Of a stretch of DNA of 11,125 nt, positions 1-6,593 are shown piece after piece. Source of the stretch: Deltaproteobacteria bacterium (GTDB taxonomy: Bacteria > Desulfobacterota > GWC2-55-46 > DRQE01); the NCBI GenBank assembly GCA_030631875.1, contig DAOVKH010000037.1, forward strand, positions 1 through 11,125. Direction: 5' to 3'. The notes under the pieces are model-generated. The model did no database searches. It saw nothing but the letters and a program-made list of their open reading frames with translations, and was not told the origin of the DNA. The translations under genes were made by a program, and so were the position numbers. Each line of letters starts with the position of its first letter. Positions within the stretch are counted from its first letter, which is position 1.

Positions 1-993
1 GCCTAAGTCGTCAGAAAGATCCGTCGGGTCGTAGGGTTCTACTTCCTCGATCTCTTCATCTTCGTACGCTTGAACATCTATCGCCTCGAAGACCCTTATA
101 GCTTTAGTTCCGTCGGATATATATATACGCCCGTCATCACCGACTGCGAGAGATCTAAGAGAGGCAAACATTCTATCTCCCCCAAACTCTCCGACGACAT
201 TGCCATCGTAATCAAAGATGACCACGGCAACTCTATTGACATCTGTTACTATGATACGTTTATTCTTCCTGTCTATGGCTATATCTACCGGCATACTGAA
301 GCCTCCGGTAAGGCTTGATACCTTTCCGAAACGTCCGAGTGGCTTACCGGTTTTTCTGTCCACCATGTATACACCAAAGGTCGAAAGATCTAAGGAATAA
401 ATAACATCCTCGCTCATTACTATATTCATATTTTTTCCAAAACCTTTTTTATACTCCCTCACAACCTTCTGCGTCTTTCTATTCATGACTATTACTCTAT
501 TACTCGCAGCGTCTCCGATGTATAATTTATCGCCTTCTATCTCAAGAGACTCAAAATAAAATTTTCCCTGAATTGACGATAAGTCTAACTCTTTTAAAAA
601 CTTTCCATTATATTTGGTAACGACCATACGACTACCTTCGGCCATATATATATTACCGTCATCGGCTACGGCTATAGCGTGAGGGGGCATAGACAGCCCT
701 GCATCTTTGTAGCTAAAATCAAAAAGGAAGGTGCCTTCTGTAGAGATTATAACTACACGCCTCAAAGTATAATCTAAGAGGAATATCTCGTCATTCTTTC
801 TATCGACAAAGATATCGGTTACATTATTAAAGCCTTGACCGCTGACGTTTACATAGATACTGCGAATATATTTAGGTTTAATCTTGAGGAGTGTGGCCTG
901 CGACTCAGTTGTCCATATAAAGAACTGCACCACGCACGTACAGAGAAAGACAACGAACAGACGCATATATGCTCCTCTATCCATTCTTTTCAT
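1..993 (-). CDS. Secreted six-bladed NHL/beta-propeller protein (3' end outside window)
   Basis: The reading frame is open for 331 codons from ATG 993 to the window edge, so the C-terminus is missing. Residues 1-33 form a basic start, a hydrophobic stretch and a likely cleavage site after ESQA, giving an exported protein without a lipobox. Six propeller-like repeats follow at roughly residues 45-85, 95-130, 140-175, 180-220, 225-265 and 270-305. The clearest are the blades with DDGNIYMAEGS and DDGRIYISDGT. After the last blade the chain turns acidic (DEEIEEVEP), suggesting a linker to something beyond the edge. The start at 993 is favoured because AGGAG at 1001-1005 overlaps the TAG stop of the TPR gene and sits 7 nt from the ATG. 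A second start at 966, with its own GAGGAG, is also possible. The gap to the TPR gene is 10 bp, so the two are likely co-transcribed. NHL propellers usually act in protein binding; the partner is unknown. It is a paralogue-like counterpart of the propeller at 5653-6567. Confidence 0.88.
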   Translation of the reverse strand, partial: MKRMDRGAYMRLFVVFLCTCVVQFFIWTTESQATLLKIKPKYIRSIYVNVSGQGFNNVTDIFVDRKNDEIFLLDYTLRRVVIISTEGTFLFDFSYKDAGLSMPPHAIAVADDGNIYMAEGSRMVVTKYNGKFLKELDLSSIQGKFYFESLEIEGDKLYIGDAASNRVIVMNRKTQKVVREYKKGFGKNMNIVMSEDVIYSLDLSTFGVYMVDRKTGKPLGRFGKVSSLTGGFSMPVDIAIDRKNKRIIVTDVNRVAVVIFDYDGNVVGEFGGDRMFASLRSLAVGDDGRIYISDGTKAIRVFEAIDVQAYEDEEIEEVEPYDPTDLSDDLG

Positions 994-1003
994 ATATACT
1001 CTC

Positions 1004-1777
1004 CTAATTATATATCGTTCTAAGTTTTCTACTATGGGTAGCGGCCGAGTCGGTATACGGATCATCAGCCGGCGCAATTGCTAAATAATAGTCCCAATAA
1101 CGCAGAGCATCGCCGTAGTTTTGCGCCTCCTCGTATGACAATGCCAATCCATAGATAGCTGATAAATTCTTTGGCTCTAAAGCGTTAGCCTTCTTGAAGA
1201 AGAACAAGGATCCTATATAGTCTCCGCCCTGACCCAACCTGTAGCCCTTATCCGTATATAACTTAACAAGTCCTCTAATAGAAAACTCTGACTCCCTGTT
1301 CAAAGCCAGTGCTTCTTCAAAGTCAGCTATAGCTCTGTCGAAATCGCCCAATTTAGCATGAATATAGCCAAGTCTTCTATATAGATCCTCATACTTAGGG
1401 CCAACCCTCAAAGCAAGTAACAACTCTTCTTCTGATTCAACCCACATCTCCCTCTCCATATAGAAGCCGGCAAGAGAGCTGTGGCTTGGAGAGTAATATG
1501 GGTTTATCTCCAAGGCGGCCCGCCAGGAAGCGGCGGCCTCATCCCACATTCCCTTTTCTCTGTAAGCACCTCCGAGATTGTTGAGAGCCCTATAACCACG
1601 CGGACTCTTGCTTACGGCGTCGCCCCATATAAGTACCATATCGCTCCACAAAGATGCTCTCATAAAACTTAATACGGAAAAAAAAACCAACAACAAAACC
1701 ATAGAGCGAATACCGTTGGTGGCACTTAACAAACTATCAGTCTCCAAATTATCATCATAGTGATACCGCGAATTCAT
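1004..1777 (-). CDS. Membrane-anchored TPR protein, resembles the tail of a TMTC-like protein
   Basis: The protein has one hydrophobic helix (MVLLLVFFSVLSF) followed by about five tetratricopeptide repeats to residue ~250, numbered from a TTG at 1816. Repeats include ALNNLGGAYREKG and LYRRLGYIHAKLGDFDRA. The junction LWSDMVLIWGDAVSKSPRG just before the repeats is typical of bacterial multi-pass membrane proteins with C-terminal TPRs (the TMTC/O-mannosyltransferase-like type). Only the last membrane helix and the TPR tail are present here. The start is uncertain: ATG 1777 is chosen, but its only purine-rich stretch (GGGA) touches the ATG. The TTG at 1816 has no ribosome site, and an in-frame stop at 1820-1822 closes the frame above it. 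TPRs mediate protein-protein contacts, so a role in assembling the neighbouring secreted proteins is possible but unproven. It is probably co-transcribed with the propeller gene 10 bp downstream. It could be a functional short protein or a 5'-truncated remnant. Confidence 0.8.
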   Translation of the reverse strand: MNSRYHYDDNLETDSLLSATNGIRSMVLLLVFFSVLSFMRASLWSDMVLIWGDAVSKSPRGYRALNNLGGAYREKGMWDEAAASWRAALEINPYYSPSHSSLAGFYMEREMWVESEEELLLALRVGPKYEDLYRRLGYIHAKLGDFDRAIADFEEALALNRESEFSIRGLVKLYTDKGYRLGQGGDYIGSLFFFKKANALEPKNLSAIYGLALSYEEAQNYGDALRYWDYYLAIAPADDPYTDSAATHSRKLRTIYN

Positions 1778-1854
1778 TCCCGTAATATACGGCGACAAAT
1801 TAAATCTCTGTTGCAAGACTCATAAGAATTAAAGGGCTAACTACTGAGTATGGC

Positions 1855-1882
1855 TCTATATCAAATAATATTCTAACGTCAA
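1855..1882 (-). promoter_or_regulatory. Candidate sigma70-type promoter for the TPR-NHL unit
   Basis: Read on the minus strand, TTGACG (1877-1882) and TATAGA (1855-1860) are separated by 16 bp. This would start transcription near 1848, about 70 nt before the ATG at 1777. It lies between the terminator of the cytochrome gene and the TPR gene, where a new promoter is needed. The match is good at -35 and moderate at -10. No other strong signal is seen in 1817-2010, which is AT-rich and holds no convincing gene. Confidence 0.45.
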
Positions 1883-2011
1883 CTACACACCTGAAGAGCA
1901 GTATATCGAATTACATTCTAACAAATCCACAGCCCGCTTTACAAACAAAAAACACACATTAAAAAAGATATAGAAAACTTGAATTTGCTTTTTCACATTA
2001 TAGAAGAACTT

Positions 2012-2050
2012 AAAAAAAAAGAGGGGGAAGGCCTGATGGCCTTCCCCCTC
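2012..2050 (-). terminator. Rho-independent terminator of the OmcS-like gene
   Basis: The arms GAGGGGGAAGGCC (2021-2033) and GGCCTTCCCCCTC (2038-2050) pair perfectly over 13 bp around a 4-nt loop. On the minus strand the stem is followed by nine T residues (A-run at 2012-2020). It lies 54 nt beyond the TAA of the hexaheme cytochrome gene. A stem this strong with a full U-tract should stop nearly all transcription, separating the cytochrome from the TPR-NHL genes. Confidence 0.95.
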
Positions 2051-2104
2051 TCATCTTTTCTACACTACATAGTAGAAACCTTGGGATAGACTAACTTCCC
2101 TTAG

Positions 2105-3316
2105 TTATCCACGGTTATGACACTGCTGACAACCAACAGTACTTCCAAGCGAGATACCAATCTGGGTTCCTGTACCAACCGAAGACTGATAAGCCCACCT
2201 GAGTGCATCGTAGTTAGGTCCAGCATGTGCAAAGTGACAGCTGAGACAGAATACCTTGTCTGCCGCTGTATCTGCATAGTACACACTGGCAACCGCATTG
2301 GACTGCATAGCAGGCAACTTCGTACCAGCTGCTATAACGTTATAGTTAGCCCAATCGACGATAGTTGCACCATTAACGGAGAGCTGGTTTGCGGCTCCAC
2401 CATCATCAAGCGCAAGGTCAACAGGATGTCTGGACCAATCCGTTGATCCGCCACCTGCACCGTTAGTTCCGGTTATATCCTCATGCCACAAGCCATGACA
2501 CTGCGCACAGAACTTGGACATATTGTCATCGGCAGCAGCACCGGTGAAGTATGTGTTCTGGTTGGCGGCATCTTTGAATACAGGCCATATGGTCTGCGCT
2601 GTACCAATATTAACTGAACCTGCTGCCGTAGAGGCAACACCACCGATATATGAAGCAGCTATATCGGCCGTCCAAGAAGTAGTATTGTCACCAAGACCAC
2701 TCTTCAGGTTTCTGTAGAGGTTAATGCCAGCGTCCGTCGCGGAAACACCGTGAGGATCGTGACAGTTAGTACAGGAGAACGTGGTGAATGACGCACCACC
2801 GGTAGCTCCTGGAGGTGTAATAGCGTTAGCATTATTAATGGAGTGACCATAACCAAGTGAAGCAGTACCATCTGTACCGGCATCAACACCCTGAGGCAGA
2901 TAAACACCACTACCACTGTCTGCAAGTACCGTAGAGAAGTCTCCGCCAGCACCTATGGTACCGAAGTCAGTACTTACCGACGTCCAAGCACCCGATGTAC
3001 GCAGAACCTTAGGAGGATAGGTTGCCCAAACTCCAGTGTTATAGCTCTGGTTACCGGCACTACCATCCTCAGCATGACAGCTGAGACAAAGGTCACTGAC
3101 CTCCTTGGTAGCACTAACCCTCAGGAGAATGTTAGAGCCTGCGGCTCCACCCATATCGGGAGCATTGTCACCACCCTGGGAACTATGCATCGTATGACAC
3201 TGTCCGCAAGTAAGCTCGGCGGAAGCACCATGAACGGCCTCTGAAGGCGTAGCGGTTACCATCAAGAGGGCCGCAACGGCAAAGACCATTATTGCTACTA
3301 CTGTTAATTTCTTCAT
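2105..3316 (-). CDS. OmcS-like secreted hexaheme cytochrome c, probable extracellular filament subunit
   Basis: 403 residues. A signal peptide (MKKLTVVAIMVFAVAALLM, cleavage likely after SEA at 27) is followed by six CXXCH sites at residues 37, 77, 182, 270, 357 and 396. The layout matches Geobacter OmcS, which also has six hemes and a precursor only slightly longer. The first site is followed by TMHSSQGG (OmcS TMHNSLGG), the third by DPHG and the fifth by xAHAG; MSKFCAQCH resembles OmcS MSEWCANCH, and a conserved RHP follows. Further His residues at 29, 44, 158, 189, 278, 297 and 364 can give every heme a second His ligand. In the OmcS filament, the His of the TMH motif ligates a heme in the adjacent subunit; His44 is its counterpart. 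Between sites the chain is rich in Gly, Ala, Ser and Thr. AAGGGA 7-8 nt ahead of the ATG serves as ribosome site. The gene has its own promoter and terminator, fitting an abundant structural cytochrome. Filament formation is inferred from homology. Confidence 0.95.
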   Translation of the reverse strand: MKKLTVVAIMVFAVAALLMVTATPSEAVHGASAELTCGQCHTMHSSQGGDNAPDMGGAAGSNILLRVSATKEVSDLCLSCHAEDGSAGNQSYNTGVWATYPPKVLRTSGAWTSVSTDFGTIGAGGDFSTVLADSGSGVYLPQGVDAGTDGTASLGYGHSINNANAITPPGATGGASFTTFSCTNCHDPHGVSATDAGINLYRNLKSGLGDNTTSWTADIAASYIGGVASTAAGSVNIGTAQTIWPVFKDAANQNTYFTGAAADDNMSKFCAQCHGLWHEDITGTNGAGGGSTDWSRHPVDLALDDGGAANQLSVNGATIVDWANYNVIAAGTKLPAMQSNAVASVYYADTAADKVFCLSCHFAHAGPNYDALRWAYQSSVGTGTQIGISLGSTVGCQQCHNRG

Positions 3317-3566
3317 CTTTTTTCCCTTTCATTATTGTTTGGAATAATTACAGCCGGCAAGGTTCTGCCGCCTTTGAAGATCTGGAACGTTAAAGTCCGT
3401 TCCTTGAGCAACTTGTTTACACATTCGGCAAACGACCATCCCGATAATACTATCGGTCAAGTACATAGACCATCACCACTGCGCAACAGAAACTCATAAA
3501 ATAGAGGCACTCGTCACCTCAAACTTTTTTGAACCGCCACCGTCGGCTGTTCTGCTTCTTTAGGTT
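3317..3566 (-). promoter_or_regulatory. Long, hairpin-rich 5' leader of the OmcS-like gene
   Basis: If transcription starts from the promoter at 3573-3601, the mRNA carries about 250 nt before the ATG. Perfect small inverted repeats occur at 3441-3456 (CCGATA/TATCGG, 4-nt loop), 3384-3403 (GGAACG/CGTTCC, 8-nt loop) and 3355-3370 (CGGCA/TGCCG, 6-nt loop). There is no open reading frame of note. I could not match it to a known riboswitch; in particular the conserved blocks of the GEMM (cyclic dinucleotide) class are not evident. It may affect stability or translation of the cytochrome mRNA. Confidence 0.4.
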
Positions 3567-3580
3567 AATTTAAAATTAAC
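3564..3580. promoter_or_regulatory. 17-bp palindrome over the -10 region, candidate operator
   Basis: GTTAATTT and AAATTAAC form a perfect 8+8 inverted repeat around one central base. It covers the proposed -10 box and start-site region of the OmcS-like gene, a typical place for a repressor to bind. It is AT-rich, so chance symmetry cannot be excluded. Confidence 0.35.
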
Positions 3581-3601
3581 AGATTTTAATTTTAATGTCA
3601 A
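3573..3601 (-). promoter_or_regulatory. Sigma70-type promoter of the OmcS-like gene
   Basis: On the minus strand a perfect -35 box TTGACA (3596-3601) is followed after 17 bp by TAATTT (3573-3578), a weaker -10. The spacer is almost pure A/T. It lies about 257 bp ahead of the cytochrome start codon, in the gap that separates it from the HD-GYP gene. The weak -10 overlaps a palindrome, so regulation by a bound protein is plausible. Confidence 0.6.
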
Positions 3602-3625
3602 GGCTTTTCTGAAAAATATTTCCGG

Positions 3626-3651
3626 TTAGTGAACGGCAAAAGTGGCACTAA
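3626..3651. promoter_or_regulatory. Inverted repeat upstream of the -35 box, candidate activator site
   Basis: TTAGTG (3626-3631) and CACTAA (3646-3651) are perfect 6-bp half-sites separated by 14 bp. The centre lies about 70 bp upstream of the expected start site, where transcription activators often bind. No known regulator motif is recognised. Confidence 0.25.
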
Positions 3652-3821
3652 TGGAACGTATTTGGTCTTGATAGTTATAGTAGGTATCACTAAAATAGGG
3701 GTAAGAATGCGGCTATGGAGGATATGTGTCGCGTCTAAAAGACGCCAATTATGCGAAAATATCTGTGCGCAGAGTGAAGAAGCAACCGAAAGATACCTGC
3801 CCCGGCAGCAAAGTAGCAAAG
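3652..3821. other. Non-coding remainder of the 505-bp gap
   Basis: Nothing protein-like is seen on either strand. A 6-bp hairpin with a 3-nt loop (GCGTCT/AGACGC, 3731-3745) is present but has no T-run. Directly after the HD-GYP stop codon, GTAGC/GCTAC and CTGC/GCAG mini-hairpins occur near 3783-3822. They could make a weak terminator, but there is no clear U-tract. Confidence 0.4.
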
Positions 3822-4832
3822 CTACGAGAGCTCTTCGCCATCTATCCTGAGCATATCTGAGAAGGACTTTAATATATCAACGTCCCAGTACCCCTTTGCG
3901 GCCTCGGCCTTCATCACCTCCACGGCAACCTCAGAGGGTATGTCGCTACGGTAAGGTCTCGTCGATGTAAGAGCGTCATAGACGTCTACTATCGCCAAGA
4001 TACGGGCTCCTAAAGGAATATTCTCGCCCTTTAGTCCGTCAGGGTAGCCGCTGCCGTTATACTTTTCGTGGTGGCTGCGTATGATAGGCAGGAGCGGCTT
4101 GGCAAACTTAAGGGGCTTGCATATCTTCTCACCTACGACTGGGTGCTCTTTAACGTGCTTATACTCCTGACCGTTCAAGGCACCGGGCTTATGGAGGACT
4201 CCTTTATCTGTAGCTATCTTACCAATATCATGGAGGATTCCTGCATTCTTTATAGCCTCCTGCTCAGAGCCTGGAAGCTTCATGTGGGAGGCAAGCCTGC
4301 CTGAAAGATCCGAGACTCTTTGAGAGTGTCCGTGCGTATAAGGGTCGGTCTGGTCAAGGACCGAGGCAAGGCTGAATAAGACATTCTGGGCGTTTTCGAG
4401 CTCATCTATGAGCCCTTTCATCTTAACGAGGGACTTAACGCGTGCGAGAAGCTCGGTCTTCTGAAATGGCTTGGTTATGAAGTCATCGGCACCGGCCTCG
4501 ATTCCACGCACCTTATCCTCTGTACTGTCAAGGGCTGTCAACATAATTACAGGAACAAGGCGGGTCTCGCTCCCCTCCTTAAGACGTCTGCAGCACTCAA
4601 TGCCGTCCATCTGAGGCATTAGGACATCAAGGAGTATTATATCGGGCGATACCTCTGCCGCCTTCTCTAGGGCTTCCTTACCGTTATAGGCCTTTACGAC
4701 ATTGTACCCCTTTGTAGAGAGAAGCCCCTCAAGGAGTTCGAGGTTTTGCATATTATCGTCTACTGCAAGCACTGTAGCCTTAGCCTCAGGCTCTGCACTA
4801 TAGATAACATTATTTTTTATAGCCTCACCCAT
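3822..4832 (-). CDS. Response regulator with HD-GYP domain, predicted c-di-GMP phosphodiesterase
   Basis: 336 residues, cytoplasmic. The receiver domain spans about 20-140, with the acidic pair Asp25/Asp26, phospho-acceptor Asp69 (IILLDVLMP), Thr99 and Lys121, so it should be phosphorylatable. A helical linker leads to an HD-GYP domain at about 155-330. That domain has HDIGKI (His201/Asp202), EHP at 229-231, HHEKYNGSGYP (254-264, the GYP signature intact) and DVYDALTSTRPYR (283-295). All metal-binding motifs look intact. This RpfG-type architecture hydrolyses cyclic di-GMP or related dinucleotides in known members. No partner histidine kinase is in the window. The start at 4832 has only a weak GGTGA ribosome site 5 nt upstream. 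The gene begins 109 bp after the triheme lipoprotein gene with no terminator seen between, so read-through from the cytochrome operon is possible. It may tune surface attachment or cytochrome expression; that role is inferred from position. Confidence 0.95.
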   Translation of the reverse strand: MGEAIKNNVIYSAEPEAKATVLAVDDNMQNLELLEGLLSTKGYNVVKAYNGKEALEKAAEVSPDIILLDVLMPQMDGIECCRRLKEGSETRLVPVIMLTALDSTEDKVRGIEAGADDFITKPFQKTELLARVKSLVKMKGLIDELENAQNVLFSLASVLDQTDPYTHGHSQRVSDLSGRLASHMKLPGSEQEAIKNAGILHDIGKIATDKGVLHKPGALNGQEYKHVKEHPVVGEKICKPLKFAKPLLPIIRSHHEKYNGSGYPDGLKGENIPLGARILAIVDVYDALTSTRPYRSDIPSEVAVEVMKAEAAKGYWDVDILKSFSDMLRIDGEELS

Positions 4833-4941
4833 AAGTCACCGGTACTCTTCATTTGAGAGGAAATATATGGAGACGACCAACTGATATCCCGCGCCGTAAC
4901 CAATTCTTTTATACTAAGATTAATTTAGAGACCATAGTAGA

Positions 4942-5649
4942 TTAACGCTTTTTTACGCTATGGCATCTCTGGCAGTTCTCAAAGCCTTTTGCCTGGAAGG
5001 CCACCTTACCGTGGCACTTACCACAGTACTCGCCTTTCCAGACATCGTACATATTGAAAACATTCACACCCTTTCTGGGTATAAATATCGAGGGATGGCA
5101 ATTATTACAAGAGAGTAGCGACGTATGTATCTTATGTGAAAACAGTACATTGGCCATCAGAGCGTCATTAACCTTAAATAGAATGTCTAAGTCCATTACA
5201 TCGTCCGGGTCACTACCGACTATAGTGCCCTTTGGCCTTATCATACCGCCTTCGACGGCCGCAGTCCAGTCTACATAGCCATACTCATCGACAGGAAGCC
5301 TTCTTATAGCTTCCGGCATATCAGAGTTATCTATCGGCATAGGCGGCACCCATGGATCAGGCATACCTGACAGCTCTCCAAGCTCCTCAAACTTCTTAAT
5401 GGCCTCGAAAACCTTCTTCTTTTCCTCAGCCTTTACCGTCAACGCCTTGGCGGTCTTACTCTTTTCACGCTCTAAGGCCGATTTAGTATTAAAAGCAAAG
5501 GAGTTTGGATGATAGAAAGGAATCGTATCTAAGCCTACGTGCGGCTCAGTCACGTCAAGCGTACGTGAGCCAAGATATGACTCGCCGCCGTTACATGCAA
5601 CGAGCACTCCCATTAACAAGAGCGCGATTATAAGTACACCGTGGCGCAT
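4942..5649 (-). CDS. Triheme c7-type cytochrome lipoprotein
   Basis: 235 residues. The signal peptide ends in the lipobox LVAC with Cys19, so the mature protein should be lipid-anchored. The first ~165 residues carry no heme; they include a Lys/Glu-rich helical stretch (60-90), a Pro-rich patch (97-105) and YVDWTAAVEGG (125-135). The C-terminus is a compact triheme domain with CNNCH (181), CGKCH (209) and CQRCH (226), and the ligand motif FSHKIHT (170-176) just ahead. This layout, including PSIFIP and GEYCGKCHGKVAF, fits the c(7)-type triheme domain family (TIGR04257-like) common in electron-exchanging Deltaproteobacteria. The start follows the propeller stop by 3 bp. Its GAGGA ribosome site (5657-5661) lies in the last codons of that gene, so translation is probably coupled. 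It is likely an outer-membrane-associated electron carrier; which leaflet faces outward is unknown. Confidence 0.92.
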   Translation of the reverse strand: MRHGVLIIALLLMGVLVACNGGESYLGSRTLDVTEPHVGLDTIPFYHPNSFAFNTKSALEREKSKTAKALTVKAEEKKKVFEAIKKFEELGELSGMPDPWVPPMPIDNSDMPEAIRRLPVDEYGYVDWTAAVEGGMIRPKGTIVGSDPDDVMDLDILFKVNDALMANVLFSHKIHTSLLSCNNCHPSIFIPRKGVNVFNMYDVWKGEYCGKCHGKVAFQAKGFENCQRCHSVKKR

Positions 5650-5652
5650 GAA

Positions 5653-6567
5653 TTAATCCTCTTTAAATATCTGAACCCTGGAACCGTCTACCACATATAT
5701 AGTATCCGCAGAGTCGATATAAATATAAGAAGCGCTATGGAGCTTGCCTTCCACATAACCTTTTCTCATTAGGGTGTACTGGGCGAGACCTTTTTCATTG
5801 AAGACCACAACTTCACCGCGATGCCTGTCGAGGAGGTATATCAGCCCGTTACTGCCTACGGCAACGCTAACAGGAAAGCCTAACTTCCCGTCTCCGTCTC
5901 TCCCTCCGAAGCTTGAGACGAGTTGTCCTTTATCATCGAAGACAAAGACCCTTGCACCCACGCTATCTACGGCGTAAAGATATCCCCTTGCGTCCACTCT
6001 TATATCATTAAAGCCTCTCAAAGCCTTATCACTTGTGGTAATGGCCTTAAGGTACTCACCACTATCGTCAAATACCACTACACGCTTATTGAGCATATCG
6101 GTCAGGTAGAGCATATCGTTAAGGCCGATGGCGATACTCCCGGCAACAAACTTTTCAGAGTCTTTCGGAATTCCTTTGAAGTTCAGAGTCTCTATCGTCT
6201 TATTGGTCGCATCTATTGCGAGCACCTGGCGCGTTGAGGCATCCAAGACATAGAAAATCCCCTTGGAGCTCTTCACAATACCGACAGGCAAAACCATCGC
6301 GTCGTCAACAAGCTCGGAGAGATACTCTAACTCAGAATCAAATGAGATCAGCCTCGAATTAACGGAGTCGGCAACATATAACCTACCCTTAGAGTCGTCA
6401 TGGAATACAGCCGACGGCTCTTTAAAGATTCCGAGGAACTCATCTCCATAAAGAACCGAGGTCATCGTAACCGAGCGCTCTTCGAGCGAATAAGCGGGAG
6501 CCGCGAAGAGGGTCAAGGCGACCGTCATAAAGAAACACAGGACAAGTTTTCTTAGAGCGTTATTCAT
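5653..6567 (-). CDS. Secreted six-bladed NHL-repeat propeller protein
   Basis: 304 residues from ATG 6567. That start is chosen because GGAG lies 8 nt upstream and the protein then begins with a clean signal peptide (MNNALRKLVLCFFMTVALTL, cleavage near AYS). An ATG at 6618 would overlap the preceding gene and add a non-signal-like extension. Six blades with typical motifs follow, such as GRLYVADSVNSRLISFD, GIFYVLDASTRQVL, DMLYLTDMLNKRVVVFDD, GYLYAVDSVGARVFVFDD, GLIYLLDRHRGEVVVF and DTIYVVDGSRVQIF. Together they make nearly the whole mature protein, a single closed propeller with no heme or other domain. Such propellers often serve as binding platforms. Its place between the 16-heme and triheme cytochrome genes (26-bp and 3-bp gaps) suggests it is a structural partner of the cytochrome complex. 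Confidence 0.93.
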   Translation of the reverse strand: MNNALRKLVLCFFMTVALTLFAAPAYSLEERSVTMTSVLYGDEFLGIFKEPSAVFHDDSKGRLYVADSVNSRLISFDSELEYLSELVDDAMVLPVGIVKSSKGIFYVLDASTRQVLAIDATNKTIETLNFKGIPKDSEKFVAGSIAIGLNDMLYLTDMLNKRVVVFDDSGEYLKAITTSDKALRGFNDIRVDARGYLYAVDSVGARVFVFDDKGQLVSSFGGRDGDGKLGFPVSVAVGSNGLIYLLDRHRGEVVVFNEKGLAQYTLMRKGYVEGKLHSASYIYIDSADTIYVVDGSRVQIFKED

Positions 6568-6593
6568 AGATACTTCTCCGACCCTTCGATTTA

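Noticed and set aside
1817..2010. Coding remnants of the missing membrane part of the TPR protein.
   Set aside because: Only short, AT-rich hydrophobic frames broken by stops; no recognisable sequence.
3755..3830. Blocks such as GCAACCGAAAG and GCAAAGCTACG on the plus strand, which recall parts of a GEMM cyclic-dinucleotide riboswitch.
   Set aside because: The paired stem between the conserved blocks is absent, the region runs into the HD-GYP coding sequence on the wrong strand, and no plus-strand gene follows.
3598..3850. Open frames of about 73 codons on both strands in the gap upstream of the OmcS-like gene.
   Set aside because: They overlap each other and the promoter or the HD-GYP 3' end, have no ribosome site and show no protein-like composition.
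4833..4941. Possible terminator or promoter between the triheme and HD-GYP genes, and an 11-codon frame overlapping the HD-GYP start.
   Set aside because: No stable hairpin with a T-run, no convincing -35/-10 pair, and the tiny frame lacks a ribosome site.
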